DNA from: Candidatus Terraquivivens yellowstonensis
Lineage (GTDB): Archaea > Thermoproteota > Nitrososphaeria_A > Caldarchaeales > Wolframiiraptoraceae
NCBI GenBank assembly: GCA_023539445.1
Contig: JAKCEW010000002.1
Location: forward strand, 1 to 64,000
Length of the DNA stretch: 64,000 bases
Direction: 5' to 3'
Part shown: in pieces, positions 37,387 to 48,800 of the stretch
Layout of the letters: every line of letters begins with the position of its first letter
Position numbering within the stretch: position 1 is the first letter of the stretch
Position numbers and translations under genes: made by a program
Notes under the pieces: model-generated
The model's database searches: none
What the model saw: the letters and a program-made list of their open reading frames with translations, nothing else
What the model was told of the DNA's origin: nothing

Positions 37387-37695
37387 TTATATCACGTCAA
37401 TGTTTTCAGGCTGTATGCCCATACTCACCAAAACCTCTTTTACTTTCTCCCTATGATCGCCTTGGAGAATTATGACACCATCCTTAAGGGCGCCACCGCA
37501 TGCGCACACAGACTTTAGTTTTGATGCTATCTCCATCAAGTCTTTCTTGTTACCATCTAAACCTTCTATAATAGTAGATACTTTACCCCACTTCCTCATT
37601 TCTAGCTTCACTCTAACGTGCTGTTGTTCACGGCTTATCGTCTCGCAAGCACAAATCGATTTCGGTAGTCCACAACGCGGGCATATATCCGGCAT
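37387..37695 (-). CDS. Translation initiation factor aIF1 (SUI1 family)
   Basis: MPDICPRCGLPKSICAC N-terminus; SVCACGGALKDGVIILQGDHREKVKEVLVSMG. Confidence 0.95.
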   Translation of the reverse strand: MPDICPRCGLPKSICACETISREQQHVRVKLEMRKWGKVSTIIEGLDGNKKDLMEIASKLKSVCACGGALKDGVIILQGDHREKVKEVLVSMGIQPENIDVI

Positions 37696-37790
37696 TACCC
37701 ACTCTCCTTAGCAAAGTACTAATATGATTTTTGTAAATTTAAACTTAACCTCTATATACCATGGCTCCCCCTCATTTATGAGTAGATGAT

Positions 37791-38546
37791 TTATATATCG
37801 TGCCGTGAACCCTTGACCTCATAATCAGACTTTTTCTTTAGGAATTCGTCCTTGGTCATGTACAATCTAGCAGGTACGCCTTTAACAACAACGCCGGGCG
37901 GGACGTCTTTCGTGACTACAGCACCGGCGGCGACGACCGCCCCCTTTCCGACAGTTATTCCGGCTAGTAATATTGCTCCGCAACCTATCGAAGCACCATC
38001 TTCTATACGTACCCCTAGGAGTCTTTTACTTGGCGGGTACAAATCGTTCGTCACCTTGACGCCCGGTCCCAAAAACACATTGTCGCCGACTTCGGTTAAG
38101 TGAGGCAAATAAACCATCGATTCAACCCTGACATTACTGCCGATCTTTACGGAACCGTCAAGTTGAGTTCCTGTGCCTATAACGCAATTATCGCCTATTT
38201 TTGAGCCAGACCTTATGAGGACGTTGTGGCCTGTCTCCACACAATTTCCCACGTCTACATCTTCGTATATAACAGTACCGCATCTTACGATACAGCCGTC
38301 GCCTATTTTGGAACCATTACTCAAACTATCCAAAACTTCGATTGCCTGCCGGCCCTCAAATCCTGCCTTTATAAGCTTGCCTCTAGAAGGATAGCCTACC
38401 ACAACGTTCGTGTCGATGAACGTGCCGGTACCAATATAGCTGCTACCGAACACATAGCAGCCTTGGCATGGATATCCTTTCACGGTTGCCCTTTTCGAGA
38501 CGAACATGCCTTTTAGAAAGCCCATAAAAATATAACCGTTTCCCAA
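37791..38546 (-). CDS. Hexapeptide-repeat acyltransferase/nucleotidyltransferase-like left-handed beta helix protein
   Basis: Repeated [IV]G..C.I hexapeptides, e.g. IGDGCIVRCGTVIYEDVDVGNCVETGHNVLIRSGSKIGDNCVIGTG. Confidence 0.88.
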   Translation of the reverse strand: MGNGYIFMGFLKGMFVSKRATVKGYPCQGCYVFGSSYIGTGTFIDTNVVVGYPSRGKLIKAGFEGRQAIEVLDSLSNGSKIGDGCIVRCGTVIYEDVDVGNCVETGHNVLIRSGSKIGDNCVIGTGTQLDGSVKIGSNVRVESMVYLPHLTEVGDNVFLGPGVKVTNDLYPPSKRLLGVRIEDGASIGCGAILLAGITVGKGAVVAAGAVVTKDVPPGVVVKGVPARLYMTKDEFLKKKSDYEVKGSRHDI

Positions 38547-38604
38547 ACTCTACATGCATAACTTTAAAGCGCCTTCATATTAAGCAAAATGTGGTCAGTA
38601 AACG

Positions 38605-39612
38605 GTGAGTCTCTTGACCCTTAAACTTTCTGTAGAGTTTGCACCAAAGTGGCCTCCCCCCGTTCTTAGGGACTTAGCTAAATTGATTGATGGACTTGGT
38701 TTCGATACGATCTGGGTCAGCGACCATTATCATAACAGAAACGTATTCATTACCTTAGCCATTATCGCCTCGGCTACTCATCGTACCAAAATAGGTCCCG
38801 GGATCCTAAGCCCGTACATACACCACCCAGCATACATAGCCCAGAGCGTCTTAACCCTGACGGATTTGGCAAAGGGCAGGGTTGTATGTGGTATAGGGGC
38901 AGGCGACTTTCTGAGTCTTATGCAGCTAGGTTTTGAAAGACCTAACCCTGTAGGAGTCGTAAGGGATGCGCTGTTTATCATCAGGAGTCTCTTGAGGGGA
39001 GAATCTATGAATGTTTGCAGCTCTATGTTTAAGTTAATCAACGTGAAGATAAATTTCGGAGTTCAAGATAACGTCCCCATATATGTAGGCGCTCAGGGTG
39101 ATAACATGCTCAGAATGGCAGCACGCTTTGCGGATGGTGTACTCATAAACTTCTCTGATGAGAATATGTTAAAATCTGCACGCGATTTGGTATGTTGCAC
39201 GAGTGCAGAAGCCGGAAGGCGTGTATCAGATATTGACATAGTGGCCCACACACCCGTCTCAATATCCGATGACGTTTTACTTGCGAAAAAGGCAGTGCTG
39301 CCTTATGCTGCATACATACTTGCGGGCTCAAGTGATGCAGTCCTCAAACGGTTGGACGTAAACATAGAAAAAGCATCAAAAGTTAGGTCGGCGATCATGC
39401 GTATGAATCTTCAAGAAGCTAAGTCTTTAGTCGAGGATGAGGTTGATAAGTTTGCAATTTATGGGACGCCTAAACAGGTAAGTGAGAGACTTCTTGCCAT
39501 ACGGTCTCTTGGTTATGAACACATAGTTATCGGTTCACCAATTGGACCCGACCCGCAAAGGGCTATGGTGCTTTTGAGTAAAAATGTGTTGCCGGCGTTA
39601 AGGGGCGAATAG
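38605..39612 (+). CDS. LLM-class F420-dependent oxidoreductase (Mer-like)
   Basis: LAKLIDGLGFDTIWVSDHYHNRNVF, ATHRTKIGPGILSPYIHHPAYIAQSVLTLTDLAKGRVVCGIGAGD. Confidence 0.9.
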   Translation: MSLLTLKLSVEFAPKWPPPVLRDLAKLIDGLGFDTIWVSDHYHNRNVFITLAIIASATHRTKIGPGILSPYIHHPAYIAQSVLTLTDLAKGRVVCGIGAGDFLSLMQLGFERPNPVGVVRDALFIIRSLLRGESMNVCSSMFKLINVKINFGVQDNVPIYVGAQGDNMLRMAARFADGVLINFSDENMLKSARDLVCCTSAEAGRRVSDIDIVAHTPVSISDDVLLAKKAVLPYAAYILAGSSDAVLKRLDVNIEKASKVRSAIMRMNLQEAKSLVEDEVDKFAIYGTPKQVSERLLAIRSLGYEHIVIGSPIGPDPQRAMVLLSKNVLPALRGE

Positions 39613-39638
39613 GATTAAAGTAAGATATTGCCTGTAGG

Positions 39639-41237
39639 GTGATGAGGATGATGGTGAAGGAGGCCGCATTAAAAGAGTTCGCGAAAGCTCTTATGGATAG
39701 GTGTCGCGGAGGCTTTAGCGGAAACATTTCAAGTCTTAAGATATCCGTTGCTAAGGAGATGAACTTTGGTCGCGTACCATCAAACTTAGAGATTTTAGGG
39801 GCGATTACGGATGAAAGCGAGAGAAAGAAACTTGCCCGCATACTAAGGATTAAACCGGTCAGAACGGCCTCTGGCGTATCTATAATTACTGTTGTAACAC
39901 CGCCTAGCAGATGTCCGCATGGCAAGTGCGTTTATTGTCCAGGAGGTGTTGAGCACAATACGCCTCAGAGCTACACTGGTGAGGAAGCCGCCGTCAAGTT
40001 GGCTAGCATGAGCTCCTACGATCCATATTTACAAGCAAAGAAAAAGGTTGAGACTTTACGTTCTATGGGCCATGAAGTTGATAAGGTCGAGATCATAGTA
40101 ATAGGTGGCACCTTTACGGCTTTTCCCATCCCTTTCCAGCGCTATTTTTTGAAACGTTGTTTGGAAGCGGTAGCTGAGCTAGAGGCTATAACACTCGAGG
40201 AGGCTTTAACTAAGGCAGAATTCAGCAATAGAAGGGTATCTGGAATAACTGTGGAGACAAGACCGGATTGTGTCTCATTAGAACAGGCTAACGCCCTTCT
40301 CGAAATGGGAGTAACTAGGGTGGAGTTGGGTGTTCAAGCACCTGATGATGAAATCTACAGAATATGCAAGAGAAATCATACAGTCGCTGACGTCATTAAT
40401 TCCACAAGGATTCTGAAGGATTTAGCGTTCAAAGTTTGTTACCATCTTATGCCCAACTTACCAGGATCGAGTTATGAGAAGGACTTAGAAATGTTCAAGG
40501 AGTTATTCGAGAACCCTGACTTCAGGCCAGACATGCTGAAAATCTATCCCACACTAGTCCTTCCAGGCACTGAGCTTTACAAAATGTGGCAAGAAGGCAT
40601 GTACAGGTCTTATAATGATGAGGAGTTGGTCAACCTTCTTTGTGAATGGTTCAGCATGGTGCCCCCCTATGTTAGGATAATCAGGGTCCAAAGAGAAATC
40701 CCTCTACAATTGGCGGTCTCAGGAAACAGGTTGTACAACTTAAGGGAAATAGTTGAGAGAAGATTAAAAAAGATGGGCAGGCCTTGCAGATGCATAAGAT
40801 GTCGTGAAGCTGGTCATAAGGCCTTAAAGGAAGGTATCTATCCGGACATGGACAATATAGAGTTAAGAACCTTAAAGTATGAAGCGTCAAATGGTTTGGA
40901 GTATTTTCTATCCTATGAAGACGTGAAGAACGACATACTTCTTGGCTTCATTAGGTTGAGGATACCATCAGAAGCGCTGAGATCTGAGCTGGAAGGGGCT
41001 GCTTTGGTGAGAGAGTTACACGTATACGGTCAGATGACACCAGTAGGTGATGAACCGTCAGATAAGAGTTGGCAGCACAGGGGTTTTGGATCAAAATTAC
41101 TCTCCGAGGCGGAAAGAATCTCGGCTGAGGAAGGATGTAGAAAGGTTGTCGTGATAAGCGGCGTAGGTGTTAGGGAATATTACTATAAGCACGGATATGT
41201 GAAAGAAGGACCTTACGTTACGAAAAAACTCTATTGA
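39639..41237 (+). CDS. elp3: Elp3 tRNA carboxymethyluridine synthase (radical SAM + GNAT)
   Basis: CPHGKCVYCPGGV, YDPYLQAKKKVETLRSMGHEVDKVEIIVIGGTF, C-terminal GNAT QHRGFGSKLLSEAERI. Confidence 0.96.
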   Translation: MMRMMVKEAALKEFAKALMDRCRGGFSGNISSLKISVAKEMNFGRVPSNLEILGAITDESERKKLARILRIKPVRTASGVSIITVVTPPSRCPHGKCVYCPGGVEHNTPQSYTGEEAAVKLASMSSYDPYLQAKKKVETLRSMGHEVDKVEIIVIGGTFTAFPIPFQRYFLKRCLEAVAELEAITLEEALTKAEFSNRRVSGITVETRPDCVSLEQANALLEMGVTRVELGVQAPDDEIYRICKRNHTVADVINSTRILKDLAFKVCYHLMPNLPGSSYEKDLEMFKELFENPDFRPDMLKIYPTLVLPGTELYKMWQEGMYRSYNDEELVNLLCEWFSMVPPYVRIIRVQREIPLQLAVSGNRLYNLREIVERRLKKMGRPCRCIRCREAGHKALKEGIYPDMDNIELRTLKYEASNGLEYFLSYEDVKNDILLGFIRLRIPSEALRSELEGAALVRELHVYGQMTPVGDEPSDKSWQHRGFGSKLLSEAERISAEEGCRKVVVISGVGVREYYYKHGYVKEGPYVTKKLY

Positions 41238-41251
41238 AAGTTGAGTGAGCG

Positions 41252-42574
41252 ATGCGCTTTAAAGCTCCCTCCTTATCAATGAGATGCCTTAATAGGATAT
41301 ACGAATTTTTTCAAAAATACTTCATCCTAATATTAACGACCGCTGTTCTAGCTGTCAAGTTGCTTATAGTGAATATTCCAAGCCCTTCTGCGCCGCCTGA
41401 AGCGTGTATGAGTATGAGGGGTGAGGGTTGTGGTTTTATTTTTGATGAAGCCCACTACATTCCAGCAGTAAGAAAGCTCATGAGAGGTGAGGCGGCAAAC
41501 AATGAGCACCCTCCTCTCGCCAAATTCATCATCATGGCAGGTATGTTGCTTCTCGGAGATGGTGTAGGTAATGCTGCTGGGTGGAGAATCTTCATAGCAA
41601 TTTCCGGTGCGATATCTGTAATGATGGTCGGCCTTATAGCCCAAGAAATTTCCAGCAGAAAGTCTGTGGGATATGTTGCGTCCTTATTGTTTGCCACGGA
41701 TGTCATGTCATTTAACTTAAGCTCAATAGCCATGCTCGACGCACCTGCCATGGCTTTTTCCCTAATTGCGGTTTACTTTGCTCTTAGAAAGAGGTACGTT
41801 CTGGCAGGTATTTTCATGGGCTTGTCCTTACTTTGTAAGCTCAGTTTTTTGAGCATTCTTGGCCCAATCTTGGTAATAGTTGTTGCACAAAGTCTAAGGG
41901 GATGGACAAAGAAATTAGACAAGTTTCCGTTTTTGTTCAAGAATCTTTGTAAAGTGTTCCTAATAACGGCTGCCGTTTTTCTCTTGGGATTATGGCTCTA
42001 TGATTATACGTACAACACCTTTCAAACACCTTTTGAACACATAGCATTCATGTTAAATTATCACAGCAAGCTCAAGTATACAAATCCGTCTGAAGTTGAT
42101 ATGCCCCTATCATGGATAAACCTGATAAGTCCTTTTAAACCTGCACCTTATTACATAGAGACGGTAAAGTCAGACTCTGCAGTTTATCACCCTGTTGCTT
42201 ACTGGGGCATCCATAGTCCGGTATGGTGGTCAATATGGTTTCTTATTCCGATCTATGTCTATAAACTAGTGTTCAACATTAGGAAAAACCATGCTATATT
42301 TGGTGAAGTCTTGGTCTTGAGCTGGATAGCATTTACCTATCTACCATACTTTCCAATAGCGCACATCTTGGAGCGTTGGGTCTTTCCGTTTTACTTCTAT
42401 GCGACAGTACCGGCTCTTGCGATCGGTTTGTGTCGGTTTAAGGAATGGGGGGATTGGATGACGACGTTGCTGATTGCAGTAATATCTGCGCAACTCATTT
42501 GGTTTTTCATATGGTTCCCAGTAAAAAACGACGTTTACATAACGATCTTGAGATTACTAAATCTGCCTACATGA
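41252..42574 (+). CDS. GT39/PMT-like membrane glycosyltransferase
   Basis: FDEAHYIPAVRKLMRGEAANNEHPPLAKFIIMAG and multiple TM helices. Confidence 0.85.
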   Translation: MRFKAPSLSMRCLNRIYEFFQKYFILILTTAVLAVKLLIVNIPSPSAPPEACMSMRGEGCGFIFDEAHYIPAVRKLMRGEAANNEHPPLAKFIIMAGMLLLGDGVGNAAGWRIFIAISGAISVMMVGLIAQEISSRKSVGYVASLLFATDVMSFNLSSIAMLDAPAMAFSLIAVYFALRKRYVLAGIFMGLSLLCKLSFLSILGPILVIVVAQSLRGWTKKLDKFPFLFKNLCKVFLITAAVFLLGLWLYDYTYNTFQTPFEHIAFMLNYHSKLKYTNPSEVDMPLSWINLISPFKPAPYYIETVKSDSAVYHPVAYWGIHSPVWWSIWFLIPIYVYKLVFNIRKNHAIFGEVLVLSWIAFTYLPYFPIAHILERWVFPFYFYATVPALAIGLCRFKEWGDWMTTLLIAVISAQLIWFFIWFPVKNDVYITILRLLNLPT

Positions 42575-42588
42575 ACGAGACATTATTT

Positions 42589-43872
42589 TTAGAATAGCGT
42601 AGTCTTACCTTCTAAGACTATTTTCGTTATGTCCCTGATGTTCCTAAGACCTTCCTTTACTATTTCTGTAATTTCATAATGTAGGCTGTTTTCGCTACAT
42701 CCATGCGATGGTATGTACTCTACCGAGACGACCTGTGGTTTGTCTATCGGTTTCCCTATCTGGCTGAGAATCTTCACGTAGACTTCTTCGACACCTTTCG
42801 TCTCTTCGTATATTCTTTCTGCCATCAACTTGGCAGCAACATTGTATATCTTCCCGACATGCGACACAGGGTTCTTTCCAGCCGTCGCCTCTAACGACAT
42901 TTGTCTGTTCGGTGTTATGAGGCCGTTAACCCTATTGCCTCTACCTGTGTTACCGTCATCACCAGCTTCTGCAGAAGTGCCTGTAACCGTTAAGTATACA
43001 ACCTCCTCTCCTGGACGCTTACCAAATATATCGGCCGTGTTCACGTAAACTTCGACATCATGGTCACTAGCATACTTAGAGGCTAGGTCTAGGACCTTCT
43101 CCCTTATCGCCTCCTTCGTCGCTTTGTACTCGTCCACGTTATGTGTAAGACTACTGACGATACCATCAGCAACAGTTAGGCGTATCTTCTTACCCACTCG
43201 CAAGCCCATAACCTTACAGTCTTCTCCACTAGCAGGGATCTCTCTCTTGAAATCTTTTGAATTTATCATCCTCTCGCACTCGTAAACAAGCTTTTCCAGC
43301 TGGGTCATGGGCGCATAGCCAACACCGAATGATGTATCATTCGCCAACGGCATCTCATCAGAGGCCTCCACTATTGCTTTAAGATCAGCCGAACCCTGTC
43401 TAACTTTGAAGTCTATTACCACGTGCTTCTCAGCGTCAAGGAATCTGAAGTTTTTCTTGATAAACTCTTTGACTGCTTCCATCATTATGTCCTCTACAGG
43501 TATCCTCGTCTTACCAGTTGGGCTATTTACCTCTACAGTTGCACGACCGGCCACTAGTATGTAAATCGGCACCTCAACAATACCGCCACCAAACCTTGGA
43601 ACGGCTCTGCCTCCGACCAGCAGACCTTTGTCAACGTTATGATGCAAGATTTTTCCAAAATTTTGCAGATAGTATTTTGAGAGGGCTACACTAGCAGCCT
43701 CGCATGCAGAGTCTATTATGTAATCTGGATGACCTAAGCCTTTCCGCTCAACAAACTCGCAGGCATGCTCACTAACTGGTTTATGTCTTAATGGCTCGAT
43801 GATTATGTCGCCGCTCACGTCAACACCGCCTACGTTAAGCGTAGACGTCCTCGTTATAAATCTACTACTCAC
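42589..43872 (-). CDS. mat: Archaeal-type S-adenosylmethionine synthetase
   Basis: VERKGLGHPDYIIDSACEAASVALSKYY, HHNVDKGLLVGGRAVPRFGGG, GNTGRGNRVNGLITPNRQMSLEATAGKNPVSHVGK. Confidence 0.97.
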   Translation of the reverse strand: MSSRFITRTSTLNVGGVDVSGDIIIEPLRHKPVSEHACEFVERKGLGHPDYIIDSACEAASVALSKYYLQNFGKILHHNVDKGLLVGGRAVPRFGGGIVEVPIYILVAGRATVEVNSPTGKTRIPVEDIMMEAVKEFIKKNFRFLDAEKHVVIDFKVRQGSADLKAIVEASDEMPLANDTSFGVGYAPMTQLEKLVYECERMINSKDFKREIPASGEDCKVMGLRVGKKIRLTVADGIVSSLTHNVDEYKATKEAIREKVLDLASKYASDHDVEVYVNTADIFGKRPGEEVVYLTVTGTSAEAGDDGNTGRGNRVNGLITPNRQMSLEATAGKNPVSHVGKIYNVAAKLMAERIYEETKGVEEVYVKILSQIGKPIDKPQVVSVEYIPSHGCSENSLHYEITEIVKEGLRNIRDITKIVLEGKTTLF

Positions 43873-43874
43873 TA

Positions 43875-44126
43875 TTAATCCTCTAAAATGGGAGTTAATT
43901 GTATGTAAATTATGTTATTTCCACGTATTAGGATTTTTGAATACTTCACCTTCTTGCCGTCTCCCTGATATTCGGCGGCCTTCTCGATCACAAGGTTCAT
44001 ATAACTGTCACACTCCACCATCGTCCCACCATAAACTAAGTCGTTCTTTAGGACAACCTTGATGGGTTTATTAAGGTATTTGGTGATGACCGTCAAAGGT
44101 CTTTCGATCGTTGGCATACAGATCAC
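43875..44126 (-). CDS. Sm-like (LSm) RNA-binding protein
   Basis: RPLTVITKYLNKPIKVVLKNDLVYGGTMVECDSYMNLVIEKA and ILIRGNNIIYIQL Sm motifs. Confidence 0.94.
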   Translation of the reverse strand: MICMPTIERPLTVITKYLNKPIKVVLKNDLVYGGTMVECDSYMNLVIEKAAEYQGDGKKVKYSKILIRGNNIIYIQLTPILED

Positions 44127-44157
44127 GCGCTTTACTTTTACATAATTTTAATCATAC

Positions 44158-44862
44158 TTAAAGCTTTTTCGAAAGTTCCTTCGGAATCTCTAACTCACTG
44201 AAGCATACCCTGCAAACATATATTTTATCAGTCAACTTCTGTGGGTTCTTCAAGGGAGCATCACATACCGGGCAGCTCGGAAGGTTAGGGTCTTCAACAT
44301 AAATATCGGCCCCGCACTCCGTGCATTTTTTCTGGCCTAAGGGATTTATGGCCCCGCAGGATGGGCACACTTCATCCGTGCCTGCTGTAATAACTTTTAT
44401 AGCGGCCTTCTGTTGAACCTCTTGTTGTGGTTTTGGTGGAGGGGTAGGCTGTTCCACAGACGCTTTGTTTATAGCCTCCTCTAGCTCCTTTTCTATAGAT
44501 TCAACGACTTCTTCAATACGCTTCACCGGTGGTTGCCGAGTTACGGCTCCCCTTGTGGGTGTCGGCCTAGCTACGGTTGGGGTTGGCGATACAATCCTAG
44601 GCATGGTTCCCGTCCTAACACGTGGTGCGCTAGGTTCTTGCGCGTGCCTGATAGCTCTTACAAACGTTATTAGCCCTACGAGCGTCACCGCGACTCCCAC
44701 GAACGAAAACACTAGGTATAGTGGTATGCCACTCGCAACTTCGGTTTCTAGTGTTTTCAAAAAACTGAGCTCCTGAGAATACGCGATATAAAGAACCGTT
44801 GGAATGAGTGCTATTGCTATACCAATGGCACACAAAATTATGGATGCTCTATAAAAGCCCAT
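44158..44862 (-). CDS. Membrane protein with two C-terminal zinc ribbons
   Basis: Two TM helices, Pro-rich linker, CPSCGAINPLGQKKCTECGADIYVEDPNLPSCPVCDAPLKNPQKLTDKIYVCRVC. Confidence 0.8.
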   Translation of the reverse strand: MGFYRASIILCAIGIAIALIPTVLYIAYSQELSFLKTLETEVASGIPLYLVFSFVGVAVTLVGLITFVRAIRHAQEPSAPRVRTGTMPRIVSPTPTVARPTPTRGAVTRQPPVKRIEEVVESIEKELEEAINKASVEQPTPPPKPQQEVQQKAAIKVITAGTDEVCPSCGAINPLGQKKCTECGADIYVEDPNLPSCPVCDAPLKNPQKLTDKIYVCRVCFSELEIPKELSKKL

Positions 44863-44887
44863 GCCGCCTTGTCCCTATCGCTCTTTG

Positions 44888-45796
44888 TCACTCGTAATAT
44901 ATATTAATGCTTTTCCCAGTAATTTCCTCAATAATCTTCTCATATTCCGGGGGTATATTCCGAACATCCCATTTTCTAGCAAAAAAACTCAGTATGTTCT
45001 TAACATCCCTTTCTAGATAAAGGGATGCCTGCGGATGGCTCCTTTTCACCCATTGAGGCCAGTCTATCAGCATTATGCTCCCATCAGGTTTGATTAAGAC
45101 GTTATAGGCACTAAGATCTCTATGAACCACGCCAGCCTCGTAAGCGGACTTTATGGCATCTATTATCTTTAGTAAAACTTTTTCGGCATTCTCAAGCTCA
45201 GAAAGTGAAGCAAGCTCGATCCCCTCGAATAGCTCAGTTACTACAACATGCCTTGTCCTATAGACCGGTGCAGGAACTGGTACCTTTCCGACGAGCAGCA
45301 ACAAGGCTTTGAATTCCATTTGCGCAGCCTTAATGGATGCCTCTAAGTAGTTATGAACTCTAACCAAGGATTCTCTAACCCTTTCGTATTTTTTAAAGCT
45401 CGGCCTTCCAATCCTGAAAAACTTTACCGCGAGTCTCCTCCCTTCACGGCTTATTGCGTCATAAACATCCGCTTCCTTTCCCATACCGATGGGCATGCCC
45501 AGCCCGGATATTATTCCCTTTGATGATAGAGTCCTTAGGGCAAGGGCGTCCAAGCCGAGATAATTTAACACGTACGCAATTTTCTTACCCTTTGGGCTCC
45601 AGATAAGCCTTAGACGGTGAAGTTTTTCCAAACTCCGCTCTAACTTTGTTTCGCTGAACTTAATTGACTGTAAGATGACCTGATATGGTACCTCACGAAA
45701 TTTCCCCAAATTCCTTTCCATAATAGAAAGGACACAGTAATCCTCCTCCGTAAGTTCACCAAACCTTCTAACAAGCTCATGCAAGGGTAACGACAT
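44888..45796 (-). CDS. rio2: Rio2-type atypical serine kinase
   Basis: N-terminal winged helix LTEEDYCVLSIMERNLGKFREVP, GMGKEADVYDAISREGRRLAVKFFRIGRPSFK, VVHRDLSAYNVLIKPDGSIMLIDWPQWV. Confidence 0.95.
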   Translation of the reverse strand: MSLPLHELVRRFGELTEEDYCVLSIMERNLGKFREVPYQVILQSIKFSETKLERSLEKLHRLRLIWSPKGKKIAYVLNYLGLDALALRTLSSKGIISGLGMPIGMGKEADVYDAISREGRRLAVKFFRIGRPSFKKYERVRESLVRVHNYLEASIKAAQMEFKALLLLVGKVPVPAPVYRTRHVVVTELFEGIELASLSELENAEKVLLKIIDAIKSAYEAGVVHRDLSAYNVLIKPDGSIMLIDWPQWVKRSHPQASLYLERDVKNILSFFARKWDVRNIPPEYEKIIEEITGKSINIYYE

Positions 45797-45813
45797 GTTC
45801 TCCTGCTACTTTT

Positions 45814-48800
45814 TCATTCTTTACTTAAAGCTATCCTTACCTGTACTTGGCCTATCTTCCAGTCCTTTTTATAAAACTTCTCTTCTGGCTCGGATGTCTG
45901 TTCATAAACCTTCAGCCTCGTTCTTGTTTCCTCCTCGATGTAATCACTCATTCTCTCAACAACTTTAACAAGTTCTTCGGAACTAGATACCAATATACAC
46001 TCAACGACCTTGTCGATATCGAGCCCTATTTCTCTACGCATGACCTGTATCCTCCTTATCAACTCGTTGGCTAATGACACTAATTTTATGGTCTCTGTCT
46101 CAGTCAGATCGACGTAAACTTCAGCAAAGCGTCCGTCCTCATAACTTAAATTCTCTGGTATTTCATCAAGGAAATTTACGTCAGAACCCGTTAGCTCCAC
46201 TATCGTCCCATCTTGGAGTGTCATCTTTACAACACCGTCGTTTGTTATGGTTTCTTCAAGCTTTTCGGCTGGAAATGAACGGATCGTCTTGAGAACGTCG
46301 CCGAGTCTTGGGCCAAACTTAGGGCCAAGGGACGAAAGAACAGGTACGGCCTTTCTACGGAGCCATCTTGGCCTTTCGCCCACATTTAATATGATGAGCT
46401 CCTCGGTGTTAGCTTGAGATTTCAAATAATCTCTAAACTGATTTAGAGCGTGCTTAGCCTTCAAAGTCTTTGGGACTAACGTTATGGATTTAACTGGCCA
46501 CCTGAGCTTTCTTCCTGCTTTCTGCCTCGCTGCTAGTATACTACTCAACACGGACTGGACGATATCCATGTTGTCCTCTAACTCTTGGTTTATGAACTCC
46601 TCGTCAACTCTTGGCCATCTTAACAGATGAACGCTCTCCGGATCATCCTTTTGCTTTATTGCAGCAAAAATGTACTCAGAGAGATACGGTACGAAGGGTG
46701 CCAGCAGGGTCACCAACTTTCTCATCAAATAGAAGAGCACGGAATATGCAGTAAGCTTATCCACAGTCGCCTTTTCCACCCATATCTTGCGCCTTATGCT
46801 TCTGATATAAATATGACTCAGATCTTCTACAATGAAGCTCCTTATGGATTTTGCGGCAGTATATATCTCCAAATCTTCAAGAGAGTTTGTAACGAGCTTT
46901 ACTAGGGAGTTTATTCTCGATAATACCCATTTATCAACAGGATCAGCATACTTTAACATTGCCTCTACTCGGTATTTCTCTGGGTCAAATTTATCGAGGT
47001 CGAAGTAGGTTTTTGCAAAAGCAAAAACGTTCCAAAGTATGTTCAACTCCTCGGCAACTCTATCAACCTCTTCTGGTACGAAATTGATAGTGTCCCAAGG
47101 TTTGGCTTTCGAAACTAAGTATAACCTTAGTGGGTCAACACCAAACCTCTCAAAGGCATCCATGGCCCATACCACGTTGCCTTTAGACTTTGACATTTTC
47201 TTGCCCTCGCTATCAAGAACGTGTCCTTGGTTAAGCACGGAACTGAAGGGCGCTCTTCCGAAATAGAGTACTGATGTGAAGAGAAGCGTATAGAACCATC
47301 CCCTAGTTTGATCTATAGCCTCTGTTATGAAATCGTAAGGGAATAACTTTTCGAACAAATTTTTGTTCCTTAAATAATCAACGCTTGCGAAATGGGCTAC
47401 GCCAGAATCCAGCCAAGTATCCAATACGAATGGCTCCCTCTTCATCTCGCCACCGCAATTTTCGCACCTGAAAACAACTTCATCTATCCAAGGTCTTAAG
47501 AGTCTGATTTTTTCGGGCTTCTTTATGGCACTTTCGAGCTCAGCTTTGTTACCTACAACTTTTTTCGCTCCACAATTTGTGCAAGTCCAAACTGGTAACG
47601 GTGTACCCCATATTTTTGTCCTTGATATGCACCAATCCTCCGCGCCCGCTATCCAGTCTCCAAATCTACCCATTCCAGCCCATTGAGGCTGCCACCTTAC
47701 TTTCTTATTCTCTTCCAACATTTTCTCCTTAATTTTGTCTATCTTAAGAAACCATTGACGGCTTGCCAGATATATGAGTGGGGTCCCGCATCTCCAGCAG
47801 AATGGATACGTATGAACAATTTTTCCTTCTTTCACCAACAAACCTTTTGACTTTAGGTCTTGTAACACCCGTTCACCGGCTTGCTTGAAATACATGCCAG
47901 CATACATACCGCCCTCCTCTGTGAATGTACCGTTAGGTCTTATAGGACAAAATATTGGTATACCCAACGACTTTCCAAGTTCGAAGTCTTCTGGTCCGTG
48001 CGCTGGTGCGACGTGCACGCATCCTGTACCCTCAACCATTGTAACAAAATCTGCGGCCACTATCATGTGAGCTGGGTTGTTGTGCTTCTTATGTGCAGGA
48101 ACTTCTTCAGCAAGTGGATGCCAATAACTTTCACCCACAAGTTCTGATCCTTTCACCCTCCGAATTACTTTGTAACTTTCCACACCCATGTCACTCATCG
48201 CCCTTTCCAATGCTTCTTCACCAATTATCCATATTTCGTCCCCGACTTCGCACTCGACATATTTTGAGTTTGGATTAACCGCGACAGCCTCATTCCCCGG
48301 AAGTGTCCAAGGTGTTGTTGTCCATATCACAACGTACTCGTTTTTACTTCGTTTAAGGGGGAACTTTACATATACGGACGGGTCTTCTACTTCTTCGTAA
48401 CCTTGCGATACTTCATGGGAGGAAAGTGGTGTTTCGCATGAAGGACAGTAGTGAACAACCTTAAAGCTTTCAACAAGGTTGCCATCTTCATATGCTTTCT
48501 TGAGTAAGGTCCAGACGTGCTCCATATAATTCTCTTTTCTCGTTTCGTATGCGTTCTCATAGTCAAGCCACAACGCAAGCCTTTCGGAAGCCCTTCTCCA
48601 ATGGTCTATGTAAAAGTCTACGAGTTTATTGGCCTCCTCGACGAAACGCTCGAGACCAAACATTTCCACATCCTTTTTAGAGGTAAAGCCTAATTTTTTC
48701 TCAACTTCTAGCTCTGTAGGTAATCCTAGGCAGTCCCAGCCGGCCCTCCTCCACACGTTCAGACCTTTCATCGTCTGGTATCTGAGCACTATGTCCTTGT

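Noticed and set aside
37224-37475. 83-aa plus-strand ORF at the end of TFB
   Set aside because: Out-of-frame overlap with the TFB C-terminus and antisense to aIF1.
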